The notes under the pieces are model-generated. The model did no database searches. It worked only from the letters and a program-made list of their open reading frames with translations, and was not told the DNA's origin. Below are positions 18,321-27,083 of a DNA stretch of 64,000 nucleotides, piece by piece. Every line of letters starts with the position of its first letter. Within the stretch, counting starts at the first letter, position 1. This stretch comes from Candidatus Rokuibacteriota bacterium (GTDB taxonomy: Bacteria > Methylomirabilota > Methylomirabilia > Rokubacteriales > CSP1-6), in the NCBI GenBank assembly GCA_023248995.1, contig JAHFDN010000003.1:1-64000 (forward strand), read 5' to 3'. Position numbers and translations under genes: made by a program.

Positions 18321-19549
18321 TGGACAAGGGGCGAGAGCGCCGGGGCCGTGGCGGGCCGGGGACGCCTGAGCGTCGCGGCCAGCAGGACGGCGGCTACTCC
18401 GATGGCAAAGGAGCCCAGGTAGAGCCACCGGTAGCTTCCCAGCATGTCGAAGATGTAGCCGCCCGCGTAGGAGCCGACCCCCATCCCGATCGAGGAGATG
18501 AAGAAGACGCCGCCGTAGGCGGTCCCCATGACCCCCTCCCCGAAGTACTCCCGCGTGATCAGGGCGTAGAGCGGCATGACCCCGCCGTAGGCCAGCCCGA
18601 AAACCAGGGCGAACGCATAGAAGGTCCCCAGATCCGCGGCGAAGAGATACAGGAAGACCATCACGGCCTGGATCGAGAGCCCGGCCACGAGCGTCTGCTT
18701 GGCGCCGAAGCGATCCGCCAGGAGGCCCGTCCCCAGCCGGCCGATGATGGACGAGAAACCCGAAACCCCCAGCACGGTGGCCGCCGCCATTTTCGCGACG
18801 CCCTGGTCCGTGGCGTGCGCCACCATGTGGAAGATGGGCCCCGAGTGGGCCGCGCAGCAGGCGAAGTGGGTCAGCGCGATGGTCCAGAACGGGAGGCTAC
18901 GGAGCGCCGTGCCCGCCGTCTCGTTTGAAGCCTGGATGCGGACTGGCGAGTGACCCAAGGCGAGGGTTCCCATCTCCTCCGGGCTGTTCCGGATCAGGAG
19001 GGCGGCCGGGATGACGATGAGCCACGCCAGGTCGCCCAGGAGCAACATCGCGGTTCGCCAGTCGAAGGCGGTGGTGAGGAAGCGGGCGAGAGGGGAGACC
19101 GCGAAGATGCCGAGACCGTTTCCCGCCGAGACGATGGCCACGGCCAGCCCGCGGCGCACTTCGAACCACTTCGTGGCGGTGGCGGTGAGGGGGACGTAAA
19201 AGGCGCCGACCCCGAGACCGACCAGGAGACCCCAGGCCAGGTAAAACTGCCAGAGGGCCGTGACCTGGCTCGACAGGACGGGGCCCAGTCCCAGGAGCGC
19301 GCCACCGGCGAGGACCACTGTCCGCGTCCCCACCCGGTCGGAGAGAAATCCGAAGACGAACGAGCCGAGCCCGACGATCAACCAGTTGAGAAGCGCCACG
19401 CCGCCGATGGCGCCCCGGCTCCACTTCATGTCGTCCTCGATGGGCTTGAGGAAGACGGCGAGGGAGAAGAGCGTCCCGATCGCCATCGTGATGATCAAAA
19501 AGGCCGCGCCCAGCACCACCCAGCCGTAGAAGAGGCGTCGCGAGCGCAT
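18317..19549 (-). CDS. MFS carrier (OFA/monocarboxylate-like)
   Basis: A 410-residue carrier with about 12 membrane segments. RRLFYGWVVLGAAFLIITMAIG at the N-terminus and TATKWFEVRRGLAVAIVSAGNGLG in the middle resemble oxalate/formate and monocarboxylate carriers. I start it at ATG 19549 (MRSRRLFYGW); an earlier GTG at 19687 would add 46 non-membrane residues. The substrate is unknown, probably an organic acid. Confidence 0.82.
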   Translation of the reverse strand: MRSRRLFYGWVVLGAAFLIITMAIGTLFSLAVFLKPIEDDMKWSRGAIGGVALLNWLIVGLGSFVFGFLSDRVGTRTVVLAGGALLGLGPVLSSQVTALWQFYLAWGLLVGLGVGAFYVPLTATATKWFEVRRGLAVAIVSAGNGLGIFAVSPLARFLTTAFDWRTAMLLLGDLAWLIVIPAALLIRNSPEEMGTLALGHSPVRIQASNETAGTALRSLPFWTIALTHFACCAAHSGPIFHMVAHATDQGVAKMAAATVLGVSGFSSIIGRLGTGLLADRFGAKQTLVAGLSIQAVMVFLYLFAADLGTFYAFALVFGLAYGGVMPLYALITREYFGEGVMGTAYGGVFFISSIGMGVGSYAGGYIFDMLGSYRWLYLGSFAIGVAAVLLAATLRRPRPATAPALSPLVH

Positions 19550-19581
19550 GGAGCCGATTGTCTCCGCCCCCACGCCCCCTG

Positions 19582-19668
19582 TCAACGGTCGTAGAGGCCC
19601 CGTCGCTCCCGGACGAAGCCCTGGAGCGCCAGTGCGAGCCCCACGGCGGTCCCGGCCAGGAAGAGCAC
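19582..19668 (-). CDS. Possible 28-residue membrane peptide
   Basis: A short frame starting at GTG 19668 and ending at TGA 19582 encodes a single hydrophobic stretch (LFLAGTAVGLALALQGFV) followed by RERRGLYDR. It lies in the 134-base gap after kdsB. The hydrophobic-then-positive pattern suits a small inner-membrane peptide, but the ribosome site is weak and the overlap with an N-terminal extension of the MFS frame leaves real doubt. Confidence 0.25.
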   Translation of the reverse strand: MLFLAGTAVGLALALQGFVRERRGLYDR

Positions 19669-19683
19669 GATGCGCCGGCGCGT

Positions 19684-20424
19684 TCACCGGGGATGGGACT
19701 GGAGGCGGGCTTCGACGGCGCGGAGGTCGGCTTCCGTGTCCACCCCGATGGTGGGCTCCGTTGTTTCGACGACCTGGATGGCGATGCCGTGCTCCAGGAA
19801 GCGGAGCTGCTCGAGCCTCTCGGAGGTCTCGAGCGCCGAAGGCGGGAGACGGTGGAAGGCCTCCAGGGCCTCGCGGCGGTAGGCGTAGAGCCCGAGGTGC
19901 TTCCAGTAAGCCGGGGTGGCGGTGCCGTCCCGGTCAAAGGGGATGGGGAGGCGCGAGAAGTAGAGCGCGGTCCCCTTGCCGGTCACGACCACCTTGACGA
20001 CGTTGGGGTCGGCCGCCTCTTCGGCCGTGGCGCGGATCCGGAGCGTGCTCACCTCCGTGGCCGGATCGGCCAGGAACGGCTGGACAAGCTTTTCGATGTG
20101 GCCCGCGGTCACGAGGGGCTCGTCCCCCTGGATGTTCGCGTAGAGGTCGGCCGCGCGCGTCTGGGCGACTTCCCAGATCCGGTCGGTGCCGGACGGGTGC
20201 TGGGGTGAGGTCAGCACCGCGGGGATGCCCAGCGCGCGGCAGGCGTTCAGCACCTCGTCCGCATCGGTGGCGACCAGGAGGTCGGACAGAAGGGGCGACT
20301 GGCGGGCGCGCCTCCACACGTGGGCGAGCATCGGCACGCCGGCGATCTCGCGGAGCACCTTCCGGGCAAGGCGCGTCGAGTGGAGGCGAGCCGGGATGAC
20401 GCCGAGGACCCGGAGGGAGGCCAT
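19684..20424 (-). CDS. kdsB: 3-deoxy-manno-octulosonate cytidylyltransferase
   Basis: A 246-residue cytoplasmic enzyme that joins CTP and Kdo to CMP-Kdo for lipid A-core assembly. VIPARLHSTRLARKVL is the nucleotide-binding start, and SGTDRIWEVA and NIQGDEPLV are the hallmark motifs with metal-binding aspartate. The ATG at 20424 gives MASLRVLG. It implies a lipopolysaccharide-bearing outer membrane. Other Kdo genes are not in the window, and its neighbours have no obvious link. Confidence 0.92.
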   Translation of the reverse strand: MASLRVLGVIPARLHSTRLARKVLREIAGVPMLAHVWRRARQSPLLSDLLVATDADEVLNACRALGIPAVLTSPQHPSGTDRIWEVAQTRAADLYANIQGDEPLVTAGHIEKLVQPFLADPATEVSTLRIRATAEEAADPNVVKVVVTGKGTALYFSRLPIPFDRDGTATPAYWKHLGLYAYRREALEAFHRLPPSALETSERLEQLRFLEHGIAIQVVETTEPTIGVDTEADLRAVEARLQSHPR

Positions 20425-20438
20425 GGTTCGGTTTCCGC

Positions 20439-21434
20439 TCAGGCGGCGAGGGTCTTGAGCGTCCGGAAGAGCGCGGGGCGCGGGTCGTGGGCGGGCGAGA
20501 AGGGGAAGACCACCGGCTGGGTGAGACCGGCCTTGGCGAAGGCCTCCAGGCGCTGGCGGCAGAAGTCCGCCGAGCCCACGGCGCCCAGGCCGTCGAGGAA
20601 CCGCGGCGAAATCTGCCCGACTGCGGCCTGCCTGTCCCCGCTCCGCCACGCTTGATTGACCGCCTCCACGTCCTTGCCGAAGCCGCACCCGGTGAAGAAC
20701 CTGGCGTAAGAGTCCACGATGCAGTAGCCGGTGATGTCGCGCGCCAGCGCCGCGCGCGCGGGCTCGGGCTCGTCGGTGACCGCGGTCCGGATGAAGGCGG
20801 CGATCTCGAAATCGGCCAGGCTCCGCCCCGCGCTCCGCGCCCCGATCTCGATCTGGCGGATGGATCCGGGGATCGCCTCGGGCGGGATCCAGTTGAGCAG
20901 AACCCCGTCGGCGATCTCGCCCGCGAGCCTCAACATGCGCGGGCCCAGCGCGCCGAGGTAGATGGGCACCGGCTTGGCTGGCGGGGCCTGCAGGAGGCGG
21001 AAATTCCGGACCCGGTAACATCGACCCTCGAAGTTCACGCGCTCTCCGGAGAGGACCATCCGGATGACCTGCACGGCCTCGCGGAGCTGCTCGAGCGGGC
21101 GCTCGAAGGGGAGGCCGTTCCACTCGCCGACGATGATCCGGCTGGAGATCCCGAGCCCCAGCCGGATCCGTCCGGGCGCAATCTGGGCGAGGGAGGCGGC
21201 GGTCATGCCGACGACGACGGGCGTGCGCGTCTGGACCGGCATGACGCCCGACGCCACGTTGACCCGCTCCGTGTGGCTGGCGAGAAGCGTCATCGTGCTG
21301 ACCGCGTCGGGGCCACCGACCTCACCCGTCCAGAGCGTGTCGTAGCCGACGGCTTCGGCCTCCCGCGCCAGCGACAGGTAATCGGACAGGGGGAACGCCT
21401 GTGTGAAGGGCAGTGCCAGGCCGAGCCGTTTCAT
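20439..21434 (-). CDS. LLM-class flavin/F420-dependent oxidoreductase
   Basis: A 331-residue TIM-barrel protein of the luciferase-like monooxygenase class. LALPFTQAFPLSDYLSLAREAEAVGYDTLWTGEV is the typical N-terminus, and PLEQLREAVQVIRMVLSGE is the mid-barrel signature. Many in this branch use F420, others FMN. The ATG follows two bases after a hairpin repeat (21436-21524) and has no good ribosome site, an odd arrangement. The reaction is unknown. Confidence 0.8.
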   Translation of the reverse strand: MKRLGLALPFTQAFPLSDYLSLAREAEAVGYDTLWTGEVGGPDAVSTMTLLASHTERVNVASGVMPVQTRTPVVVGMTAASLAQIAPGRIRLGLGISSRIIVGEWNGLPFERPLEQLREAVQVIRMVLSGERVNFEGRCYRVRNFRLLQAPPAKPVPIYLGALGPRMLRLAGEIADGVLLNWIPPEAIPGSIRQIEIGARSAGRSLADFEIAAFIRTAVTDEPEPARAALARDITGYCIVDSYARFFTGCGFGKDVEAVNQAWRSGDRQAAVGQISPRFLDGLGAVGSADFCRQRLEAFAKAGLTQPVVFPFSPAHDPRPALFRTLKTLAA

Positions 21435-21435
21435 A

Positions 21436-21524
21436 CCTCGGAGGGGGGCTCCGCCCCCACCCAGGCCTTCGGCCCGGGTACCCGGATTCCTCCCCCCACG
21501 CGTTTCGCCGGCAAAGCCGGCGCT
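21436..21524 (-). repeat. Dispersed hairpin repeat, copy A
   Basis: Read on the reverse strand, this 89-base element has three hairpins: GCCGGC-TTT-GCCGGC, GGGCC-GAA-GGCC and GGGGGC-GGA-GCCCCC. It shares ordered blocks (GGGGGGAGGAATC, ACCCGGGC, GCCTGGGTGG, CCCCCCTCCGAG) with the element at 51221-51326. Both copies end directly before a start codon on their own strand. Confidence 0.75.
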
Positions 21525-21576
21525 CGAACAAGCGCGATACCATGGGATGACTGCGCGACCGTGGCCACGGCGTGTC

Positions 21577-22353
21577 TCATGCCCCTTCGGTCTTGATGGC
21601 GTCGCGCGCCGCTTTCGCCGCCGCCGTCATGAAGCGCACGTCGCCCAGAACCCCCATGAAGCGCCAGCCTTCGGCGATCCGGCGGTTCACGGTCTCGGCG
21701 CTTGCGCAGTGGATGCCCGGGGGCACCCCGTGTCTCAGGGCGGCGCGCTTGATGGTCTGGACGGCCTCCTCGAACTCCCGGTGCGGGGGCTCCAGGGAGG
21801 GGGCGAGCCCCATGGAGGCGCAGAGGTCGTTGGGGCCGATGAAGCAGGCGTCCACGCCCGCCACGGAGAGAATCTCGTCGATCTTCCTCACGCCGTCGAT
21901 GTGCTCGATTTGGAGCACCACGAGGATCTCGTCGTTGGCCCGCTGGAAGTAGGTCGCCGGATCCGTCTTGAAGGAGAGGTGATGGCGCCCGCCCCCCAGG
22001 CTACGAATCCCCGTCGGCGGATACTTGGCGGCGGCGACGACCAGCTGGGCCTCCTCGCGGCTCCGGACGTTGGGCGCCACGAACCCCCAGGCTCCCGCGT
22101 CCAGCACGCGCTTGATGTTCTCCTCGCTGTTCCACGGGATGCGGGCCATGGGTGCCACCGGGAAGCGCCCGATGGCCTGGAACATGTAGGTCATGGGTTC
22201 GACGTCGATCGGGCCGTGCTCGGTATCCACCACCAGCCAGTCGAAGCCGAGGGCGGCGAGCGCCTCTGCGGCGATGGGGTCCGGCAGGTTCAGCCAGGTG
22301 CCGATCACGGCCTTCCCCTCTTGGAGCTTTCGCTTCACGGGATTCGGCGTCAT
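21577..22353 (-). CDS. HpcH/HpaI-family aldolase
   Basis: A 258-residue (beta/alpha)8 class II aldolase. FDWLVVDTEHGPIDVE, RIPWNSEENIKRVLDAGAWG, the metal-ligand region QIEHIDGV and FIGPNDLCASMG are the expected motifs, with Glu and Asp metal ligands present. Relatives cleave 4-hydroxy-2-oxo acids such as 2,4-dihydroxyhept-2-enedioate or reversibly join pyruvate to aldehydes. It lies between the hairpin repeat and the proteasome genes, apparently as its own unit. The substrate is unknown. Confidence 0.87.
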   Translation of the reverse strand: MTPNPVKRKLQEGKAVIGTWLNLPDPIAAEALAALGFDWLVVDTEHGPIDVEPMTYMFQAIGRFPVAPMARIPWNSEENIKRVLDAGAWGFVAPNVRSREEAQLVVAAAKYPPTGIRSLGGGRHHLSFKTDPATYFQRANDEILVVLQIEHIDGVRKIDEILSVAGVDACFIGPNDLCASMGLAPSLEPPHREFEEAVQTIKRAALRHGVPPGIHCASAETVNRRIAEGWRFMGVLGDVRFMTAAAKAARDAIKTEGA

Positions 22354-22559
22354 CCATCCCCTCGGGGGTGCCGGGCAAAATGCGCCCCTATGCTACACGC
22401 CGGGCGTTCGGTCGCGCAACCTGTCTCGACCGAGCCGGGCGGGTGGCACGGCGAGCTGGAGCCCCCCGGCGCCCGCAGCGTAAGGGGTCCCACCGGGGGA
22501 TGGGTGGAGCGAGGACGACGGGGGCTGCTCGCCGGGACAGGACCCGCCCGGCCGGGCTT
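22354..22559. other. Intergenic region after pafA
   Basis: About 206 bases between the pafA stop and the aldolase start, both on the reverse strand. Two bases after the pafA stop lies GCCCGGCCGGGC (22546-22557), a 12-base palindrome without a T-run. I see no pup-like frame and no clear promoter for the aldolase. Confidence 0.4.
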
Positions 22560-23915
22560 TCAGAACGACCGGATCAGGCGCTCCACCCGCTCGTCGTGCG
22601 ACTGGAAGGGATCCTTGCAGAGGATGGTCTCGCGCTCCGGGTCGTTGAGCTTCAGGTAGACCCAGTCCACGCGGTAGTCCTTGCCCTTCAGGTTCGCCTG
22701 GCGGATGAACTCGCCCCGGAGCCGCGCCCGCGTCGTCTGGGGCGGGGTGTGCTTCGCGCGCTCGATGGCGTCGTCGTCGGTGATGCGGTCCACCTGATCC
22801 CGGCTGGCCAGGCGGTAGTAGATGCCGCGGTCCGGCCGGATGTCGTGGTACTGGAGATCCATCAGCGACACTTTGGGGTCGCGCCACGACAGGCGGTTCT
22901 TGGCCATGTAGGCCTCGATGAGCTCCTTCTTGATGACCCAGTCCACCTCGCGGTTGAGCTGCATCGGGTCCTCCTCGAGCTTCAGGATCACGTCAGTCCA
23001 CCGCGCGAGGACGTCCTTTGTGACGGGGTCCGGGTCGATGCTCTCGACGTAGCGGGTGGCGTGCTCGAGGTACTCGCGCTGGAGCTGGAGCGGCGTGATG
23101 GTCCGGCCGTCCTTCAGCTTGATCGTTTCGCGCAGCGTCGAGTCGTGGGAGATGTCCCGGATCGCCTGCACGGGGGACTGGAGGCTGTAGTCCTTGTCGA
23201 ACGCGCCGTCCTCGATCATGTCGAGGACCAGCGCGGTCGTGCCGACCTTCAGGTAGGTGGCCACCTCCGACATGTTGGAGTCGCCGACGATGACGTGCAG
23301 CCGGCGGAACTTCTCGGCGTCAGCGTGGGGCTCGTCCCGCGTGTTGATGATCGAGCGGGAGGACGTGGTGGCGCCCGAGATCTCCTGGCAGATGTGCTGG
23401 GCCCGCTGGGAGAGGCAGTAGTGGAAGCCCCGCGGGGTCTGCAGGACCTTTCCGGCGCCGGCGAACATCTGCCGGGTCACGAAGAAGGGAATCAGCGACT
23501 CCGCCAGCCGCTGGAAAGACACGTCGCGCGAGACCAGGTAGTTCTCGTGACAACCGTAGGAGTTGCCCGCGGAGTCGGTGTTGTTCTTGAAGAGCAGGAT
23601 GTTCCCGGAGATGCCGTCTTCGCGGAGCCGCTTCTCCGCCTGGTGGAGCAGGTCTTCGACGATCCGTTCGCCGGCCTTGTCGTGGATGACCAGCTCCTCG
23701 ATGTTGTCGCACTCCGGGGTCGCGTACTCGGGGTGGAAGCCCGTGTCCAGGTAGAGGCGGGCCCCGTTCTCGAGGAAGACGTTGGCGTTGCGGGCGCCGG
23801 GGATGACCTTCTCGAAAAGATAGCGGGCGACGTTATCCGGAGACAGCCGACGCTGCCCGTTGAGGGTGCAGGTCAGGCCGTATTCGTTCTCGAGCCCGAA
23901 GATACGTCGCTTCAT
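22560..23915 (-). CDS. pafA: Pup--protein ligase PafA
   Basis: A 451-residue ATP-dependent ligase that joins the C-terminal glutamate of the modifier Pup to lysines of target proteins. [11 protein letters not shown] holds the metal-binding glutamate (Glu9), [18 protein letters not shown] the catalytic aspartate (Asp57), and [18 protein letters not shown] the nucleotide region. It lacks the Dop-specific loop, so it is PafA. It is the last gene of the proteasome operon, 65 bases after prcA. No pup gene is visible. Confidence 0.93.
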   Translation of the reverse strand: MKRRIFGLENEYGLTCTLNGQRRLSPDNVARYLFEKVIPGARNANVFLENGARLYLDTGFHPEYATPECDNIEELVIHDKAGERIVEDLLHQAEKRLREDGISGNILLFKNNTDSAGNSYGCHENYLVSRDVSFQRLAESLIPFFVTRQMFAGAGKVLQTPRGFHYCLSQRAQHICQEISGATTSSRSIINTRDEPHADAEKFRRLHVIVGDSNMSEVATYLKVGTTALVLDMIEDGAFDKDYSLQSPVQAIRDISHDSTLRETIKLKDGRTITPLQLQREYLEHATRYVESIDPDPVTKDVLARWTDVILKLEEDPMQLNREVDWVIKKELIEAYMAKNRLSWRDPKVSLMDLQYHDIRPDRGIYYRLASRDQVDRITDDDAIERAKHTPPQTTRARLRGEFIRQANLKGKDYRVDWVYLKLNDPERETILCKDPFQSHDERVERLIRSF

Positions 23916-23980
23916 CTCGGCTCCAGCTTACCGGCAGGAGGGCCTCCTGTGCAACTTCAAACGGCGTGCCGTCCCGGAGG

Positions 23981-24673
23981 CTACTTGGTCCCGCCGAGCA
24001 GCTGGCTCAGCGCTTCGGGGGGGATGCGGCGGAACCTGCGCTGCTCTTTGGCCCGGTCCAGCACCGCGACCTCGAGGTCCCGCTCGGTAAGCGCTTTGTT
24101 CTGGGTCACCATCAGCGCCCGGACGCCGAGCTGCAGGGCCTCCTCCAGCGTCAACCCCTCCCGGTAGTTGTCCTTGAGGAAGCGGCGGATCTCGTCGGCC
24201 TGGCCGCCCATCGTCGCGTAGTTGTGCTCGTCCTCGATGGTGCCGTCGTAGAGGATGTGGTAGATCTCGTTCTTGGATCCGTTCGTCTCCGCCACCTCCA
24301 CCACCAGCACCTCGACCTCGAAGGGCTTGATGTCCTGGGTGAAGATGCTCCCGAGCGCCTGCGAGTAGGCGTTGGCCAGTGACTTGCCGGTCACGTCGCC
24401 CCGGCTGTAGCTGTACCCCTTCATGTCCGCGTGCCGCACCCCGGCGATGCGGAGGTTCTCGAACTCGTTGTACTTCCCCACTCCTGCGAACGCGATGCGG
24501 TCGTAGATTTCCGAGATCTTGTGGAGCAGCGTCGAGGGATTCTCGGCAACCAGGAGCACGCCGTCCCTGTACTCGAGCGCGACGATGGATTTCCCCCGGG
24601 CGATGCCCTTGCGGGCATACTCCGCCTTGTCCTTCATCATCTGCTCGGGGGACACGTAATAGGGCAGAGGCAT
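23981..24673 (-). CDS. prcA: 20S proteasome alpha subunit
   Basis: A 230-residue alpha subunit. It opens with MPLPYYVSPEQMMKDKAEYARKGIARGKSIVALEYRDG, the helix H0 and Y-x-x-x typical of bacterial PrcA, and lacks a catalytic threonine as expected. Its rings form the gate on which the Mpa ATPase docks. Its ATG overlaps the prcB stop by one base, so the two subunits are translated together. Confidence 0.92.
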   Translation of the reverse strand: MPLPYYVSPEQMMKDKAEYARKGIARGKSIVALEYRDGVLLVAENPSTLLHKISEIYDRIAFAGVGKYNEFENLRIAGVRHADMKGYSYSRGDVTGKSLANAYSQALGSIFTQDIKPFEVEVLVVEVAETNGSKNEIYHILYDGTIEDEHNYATMGGQADEIRRFLKDNYREGLTLEEALQLGVRALMVTQNKALTERDLEVAVLDRAKEQRRFRRIPPEALSQLLGGTK

Positions 24674-25482
24674 TATAGTCGGCCTTTACGCTCGGCTAAC
24701 AGTTCCTCGCAGGCGCGGCGCACCTCGTCCTCTGGCACCTCGCCGAAGCCGTCGCGCGTGATGGTTTTGACGCTTGGGAAGATGCCGCGGACCAGGTCGG
24801 GCCCGCCGGTGCCGATGTCCTCCTCGGCGGCGTCCATCACTGCCTCCAGGGTGACGCGAAGCGCCTCCACCTTCGACATGTCCTTTCGGTAGCGCTTTTT
24901 GAGCGAGTCGCGCGCGTCTTTCCCTCCGGAGCCCTGAGCGAAGTACTCGGCCTCCTCGTAGCGACCGCCGGTGATGTCATACTTGAAGATCCGGCCGATC
25001 CCGTCCTTCTCGTCGAACCCCGCAAAGATCGGCACCACGACGAGACCCTGCATGGCCGCGGGGAGGTTCATGCGGATCATCTGGGCCAGGCGGTTGGCCT
25101 TCCCCTCCAGGGAGAGCGCCTCTCCCTCCACTTTCTCATAGTGCTCCAGCTCGGTCTGGAAGAGGCGGGCCATCTCCATGCTCGGCCCGGCGGCTCCCGC
25201 GATCCCGATTCCGGAGAGGTCGTCGGCCTTGTAGATCTTGTCGATCTTTCGGTGCGCCACCTGAAACCCCTCGGTCGCTTGCCGGTCTCCCGCCATCAGC
25301 ACGCCGTCGCGGTATCTGACGGCGAGGACCGTGGTCCCGTGAGGAGGGGCCGCCGGCACCGCCTCATCGGCAGAGCCCGCGCTCAGCGTCTGCAGCAGGT
25401 GGGCAGAAGTCGCGCGCAGCAGCTCCACGAAGCTGGAGTTCCCGTAGTCGCGGAAGGCGGCTTGCCAGCGCTCGTCCGTCAT
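24673..25482 (-). CDS. prcB: 20S proteasome beta subunit (catalytic)
   Basis: A 269-residue proteasome beta subunit. The first 49 residues are a propeptide; after Gly49 the mature protein starts TTVLAVRYRDGV, making Thr50 the catalytic Thr1. GDRQATEGFQVA and AGAAGPSMEMARLFQTELEHYEK follow the family pattern. It starts 35 bases after the dop stop; in actinobacteria this place is occupied by pup, but here there is no room for it. Confidence 0.93.
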   Translation of the reverse strand: MTDERWQAAFRDYGNSSFVELLRATSAHLLQTLSAGSADEAVPAAPPHGTTVLAVRYRDGVLMAGDRQATEGFQVAHRKIDKIYKADDLSGIGIAGAAGPSMEMARLFQTELEHYEKVEGEALSLEGKANRLAQMIRMNLPAAMQGLVVVPIFAGFDEKDGIGRIFKYDITGGRYEEAEYFAQGSGGKDARDSLKKRYRKDMSKVEALRVTLEAVMDAAEEDIGTGGPDLVRGIFPSVKTITRDGFGEVPEDEVRRACEELLAERKGRL

Positions 25483-25516
25483 GTTCTCACTCGCGTTGGG
25501 CCGCCGGGAGCGGCCA

Positions 25517-27016
25517 CTAAACGCCGAAGCTGGGGCGAGAGAGATTTTCCAGCAGGTCGGCGGCCGTGGGGGATTCGTTGAGGAGCTGCCGCACGTGGGC
25601 TTCCGTGCCCCGGAGCGGCTCCAGCATGAAGATTTTCTTCAGCGGGCCCTCCTTCAGGTCGAAGATCACCGAATCCCAGGACGCCGACACGATCTCTTCC
25701 GAGTATTTCTGCAGGCACAGCCCCCTGAAATAGGCGCGCGTATCCTTGGGGGGGTCGTAGATGGCCTTGGACACCTCGTCGTCGGTGACGATGCGGTCCA
25801 CGGCCTCCGACTCTTCGAGCTTACCGTAGAGGCCCTTGCCGGGGCGGATGTCGTGGTACTGGAGGTCGATCATCGCCACTCGGGAGTCGTTCCAGGCGAG
25901 GGCGTGCTTGGCGATGTAATTCTCGATCAGCTGGCGCTTGATGACCCAGTCCAGTTCGCGCGCAAGCGTCATCGGGTCCTCGGCGAGCCGGTCCAGGACG
26001 GACTCCCACCGCGCCAGCATGTCCCGCACCCACGGTTCCTCCTCCCGGTCGCGGTAGTAGCGGTGCGCCAACTCGAGGAACTGCCGCTGGACATCCACGG
26101 CGGTGAGCGTGCGGCCGTCCTTGAGCCGGAGCAGTTCCCGGCAGGCCAGGTCCCGCGACACCCGCCGGTAGGCGAGCACCGGGCTGTCCAGCGAGAGGTC
26201 GCGGTCGATGAAGTCGTCCTCGATCATGCTGAGCACGATGGCCATCGTGCCGACCTTGAGGTAGTTGGCCACCTCGCTCATGTTGGCATCCCCCACGATG
26301 ACGTGGAGGCGCCGGTACTTCTCCGGGTCGGCGTGGGGCTCATCCCGCGTATTGATGATGGGGCGGCTGTGCATGGTTTCGAGCCCGACCTCGGTCTCGA
26401 GGAAATCCGCGCGCTGGGAGATCTGGTATTCGCACGCCTCGGTGTTGTTCTCGGTCCCCACCTTCCCGGACCCGGTGAAGATCTGCCGGGTGACCAGGAA
26501 CGGCATCAGGTGCTGGACGATCCGGGCGAAGGGCACCTTCCGGTCCATGAGGTAGTTCTCGTGGGTGCCGTACGAGTTGCCCTTGAAGTCGGTGTTGTTC
26601 TTGTAGATGAGGATCCGCTGCTCCGGAGGGGACACCGCCTCGGCCCGGCTGCGCGAAAGATTCAGAATGCGCTCGCCGGCCTTGTCCCAGATGACGAGGT
26701 CACGGGGGTTGGTGCACTCGGGGGAGGAGTACTCGGGATGGGCGTGGTCCACGTAGAACCGGGCCCCGTTGGAGAGGATCAGGTTGATCAGGCGCGACTC
26801 TTCCTTGGAGGGGGCATCCTTTTCCTCCATGTACTCGAAGCCCCGGGCGTCGCGCAGCGGGCTTTCCGCCTCGTAGTCCCAGCGGATGCGGGAGGCGCGG
26901 TAGGTCTCGTAGCTGTTGATGAGGAGGAGGGAGGAGAGGATCGGGTTGAAATCGGGCTGATTCTTGACCGTGATGCCGTACTCGGTCTCGATCCCCATCA
27001 CCTTCGGGATGGCCAT
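25517..27016 (-). CDS. dop: Deamidase/depupylase Dop
   Basis: A 499-residue relative of PafA that deamidates the Pup C-terminal glutamine and removes Pup from targets. VMGIETEYGI holds the metal glutamate, FYVDHAHPEYSSPECTN the catalytic aspartate (Asp90), and KNNTDFKGNSYGTHENYL the nucleotide site. The insertion at about 26-75, absent from PafA, is the Dop loop. An intact Dop suggests that the missing modifier ends in Gln. It lies 67 bases after mpa. Confidence 0.92.
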   Translation of the reverse strand: MAIPKVMGIETEYGITVKNQPDFNPILSSLLLINSYETYRASRIRWDYEAESPLRDARGFEYMEEKDAPSKEESRLINLILSNGARFYVDHAHPEYSSPECTNPRDLVIWDKAGERILNLSRSRAEAVSPPEQRILIYKNNTDFKGNSYGTHENYLMDRKVPFARIVQHLMPFLVTRQIFTGSGKVGTENNTEACEYQISQRADFLETEVGLETMHSRPIINTRDEPHADPEKYRRLHVIVGDANMSEVANYLKVGTMAIVLSMIEDDFIDRDLSLDSPVLAYRRVSRDLACRELLRLKDGRTLTAVDVQRQFLELAHRYYRDREEEPWVRDMLARWESVLDRLAEDPMTLARELDWVIKRQLIENYIAKHALAWNDSRVAMIDLQYHDIRPGKGLYGKLEESEAVDRIVTDDEVSKAIYDPPKDTRAYFRGLCLQKYSEEIVSASWDSVIFDLKEGPLKKIFMLEPLRGTEAHVRQLLNESPTAADLLENLSRPSFGV

Positions 27017-27083
27017 GCGCGCCTCGTCGCTATAGACGGAAAAGGGGTAGGGGAAAGCCGGACCCTCCCCCCACCCCAGGGCG

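Noticed and set aside
22152-24167. 671-codon + strand frame opposite pafA
   Set aside because: Shadow of pafA and its flanks; composition is typical of an antisense frame.
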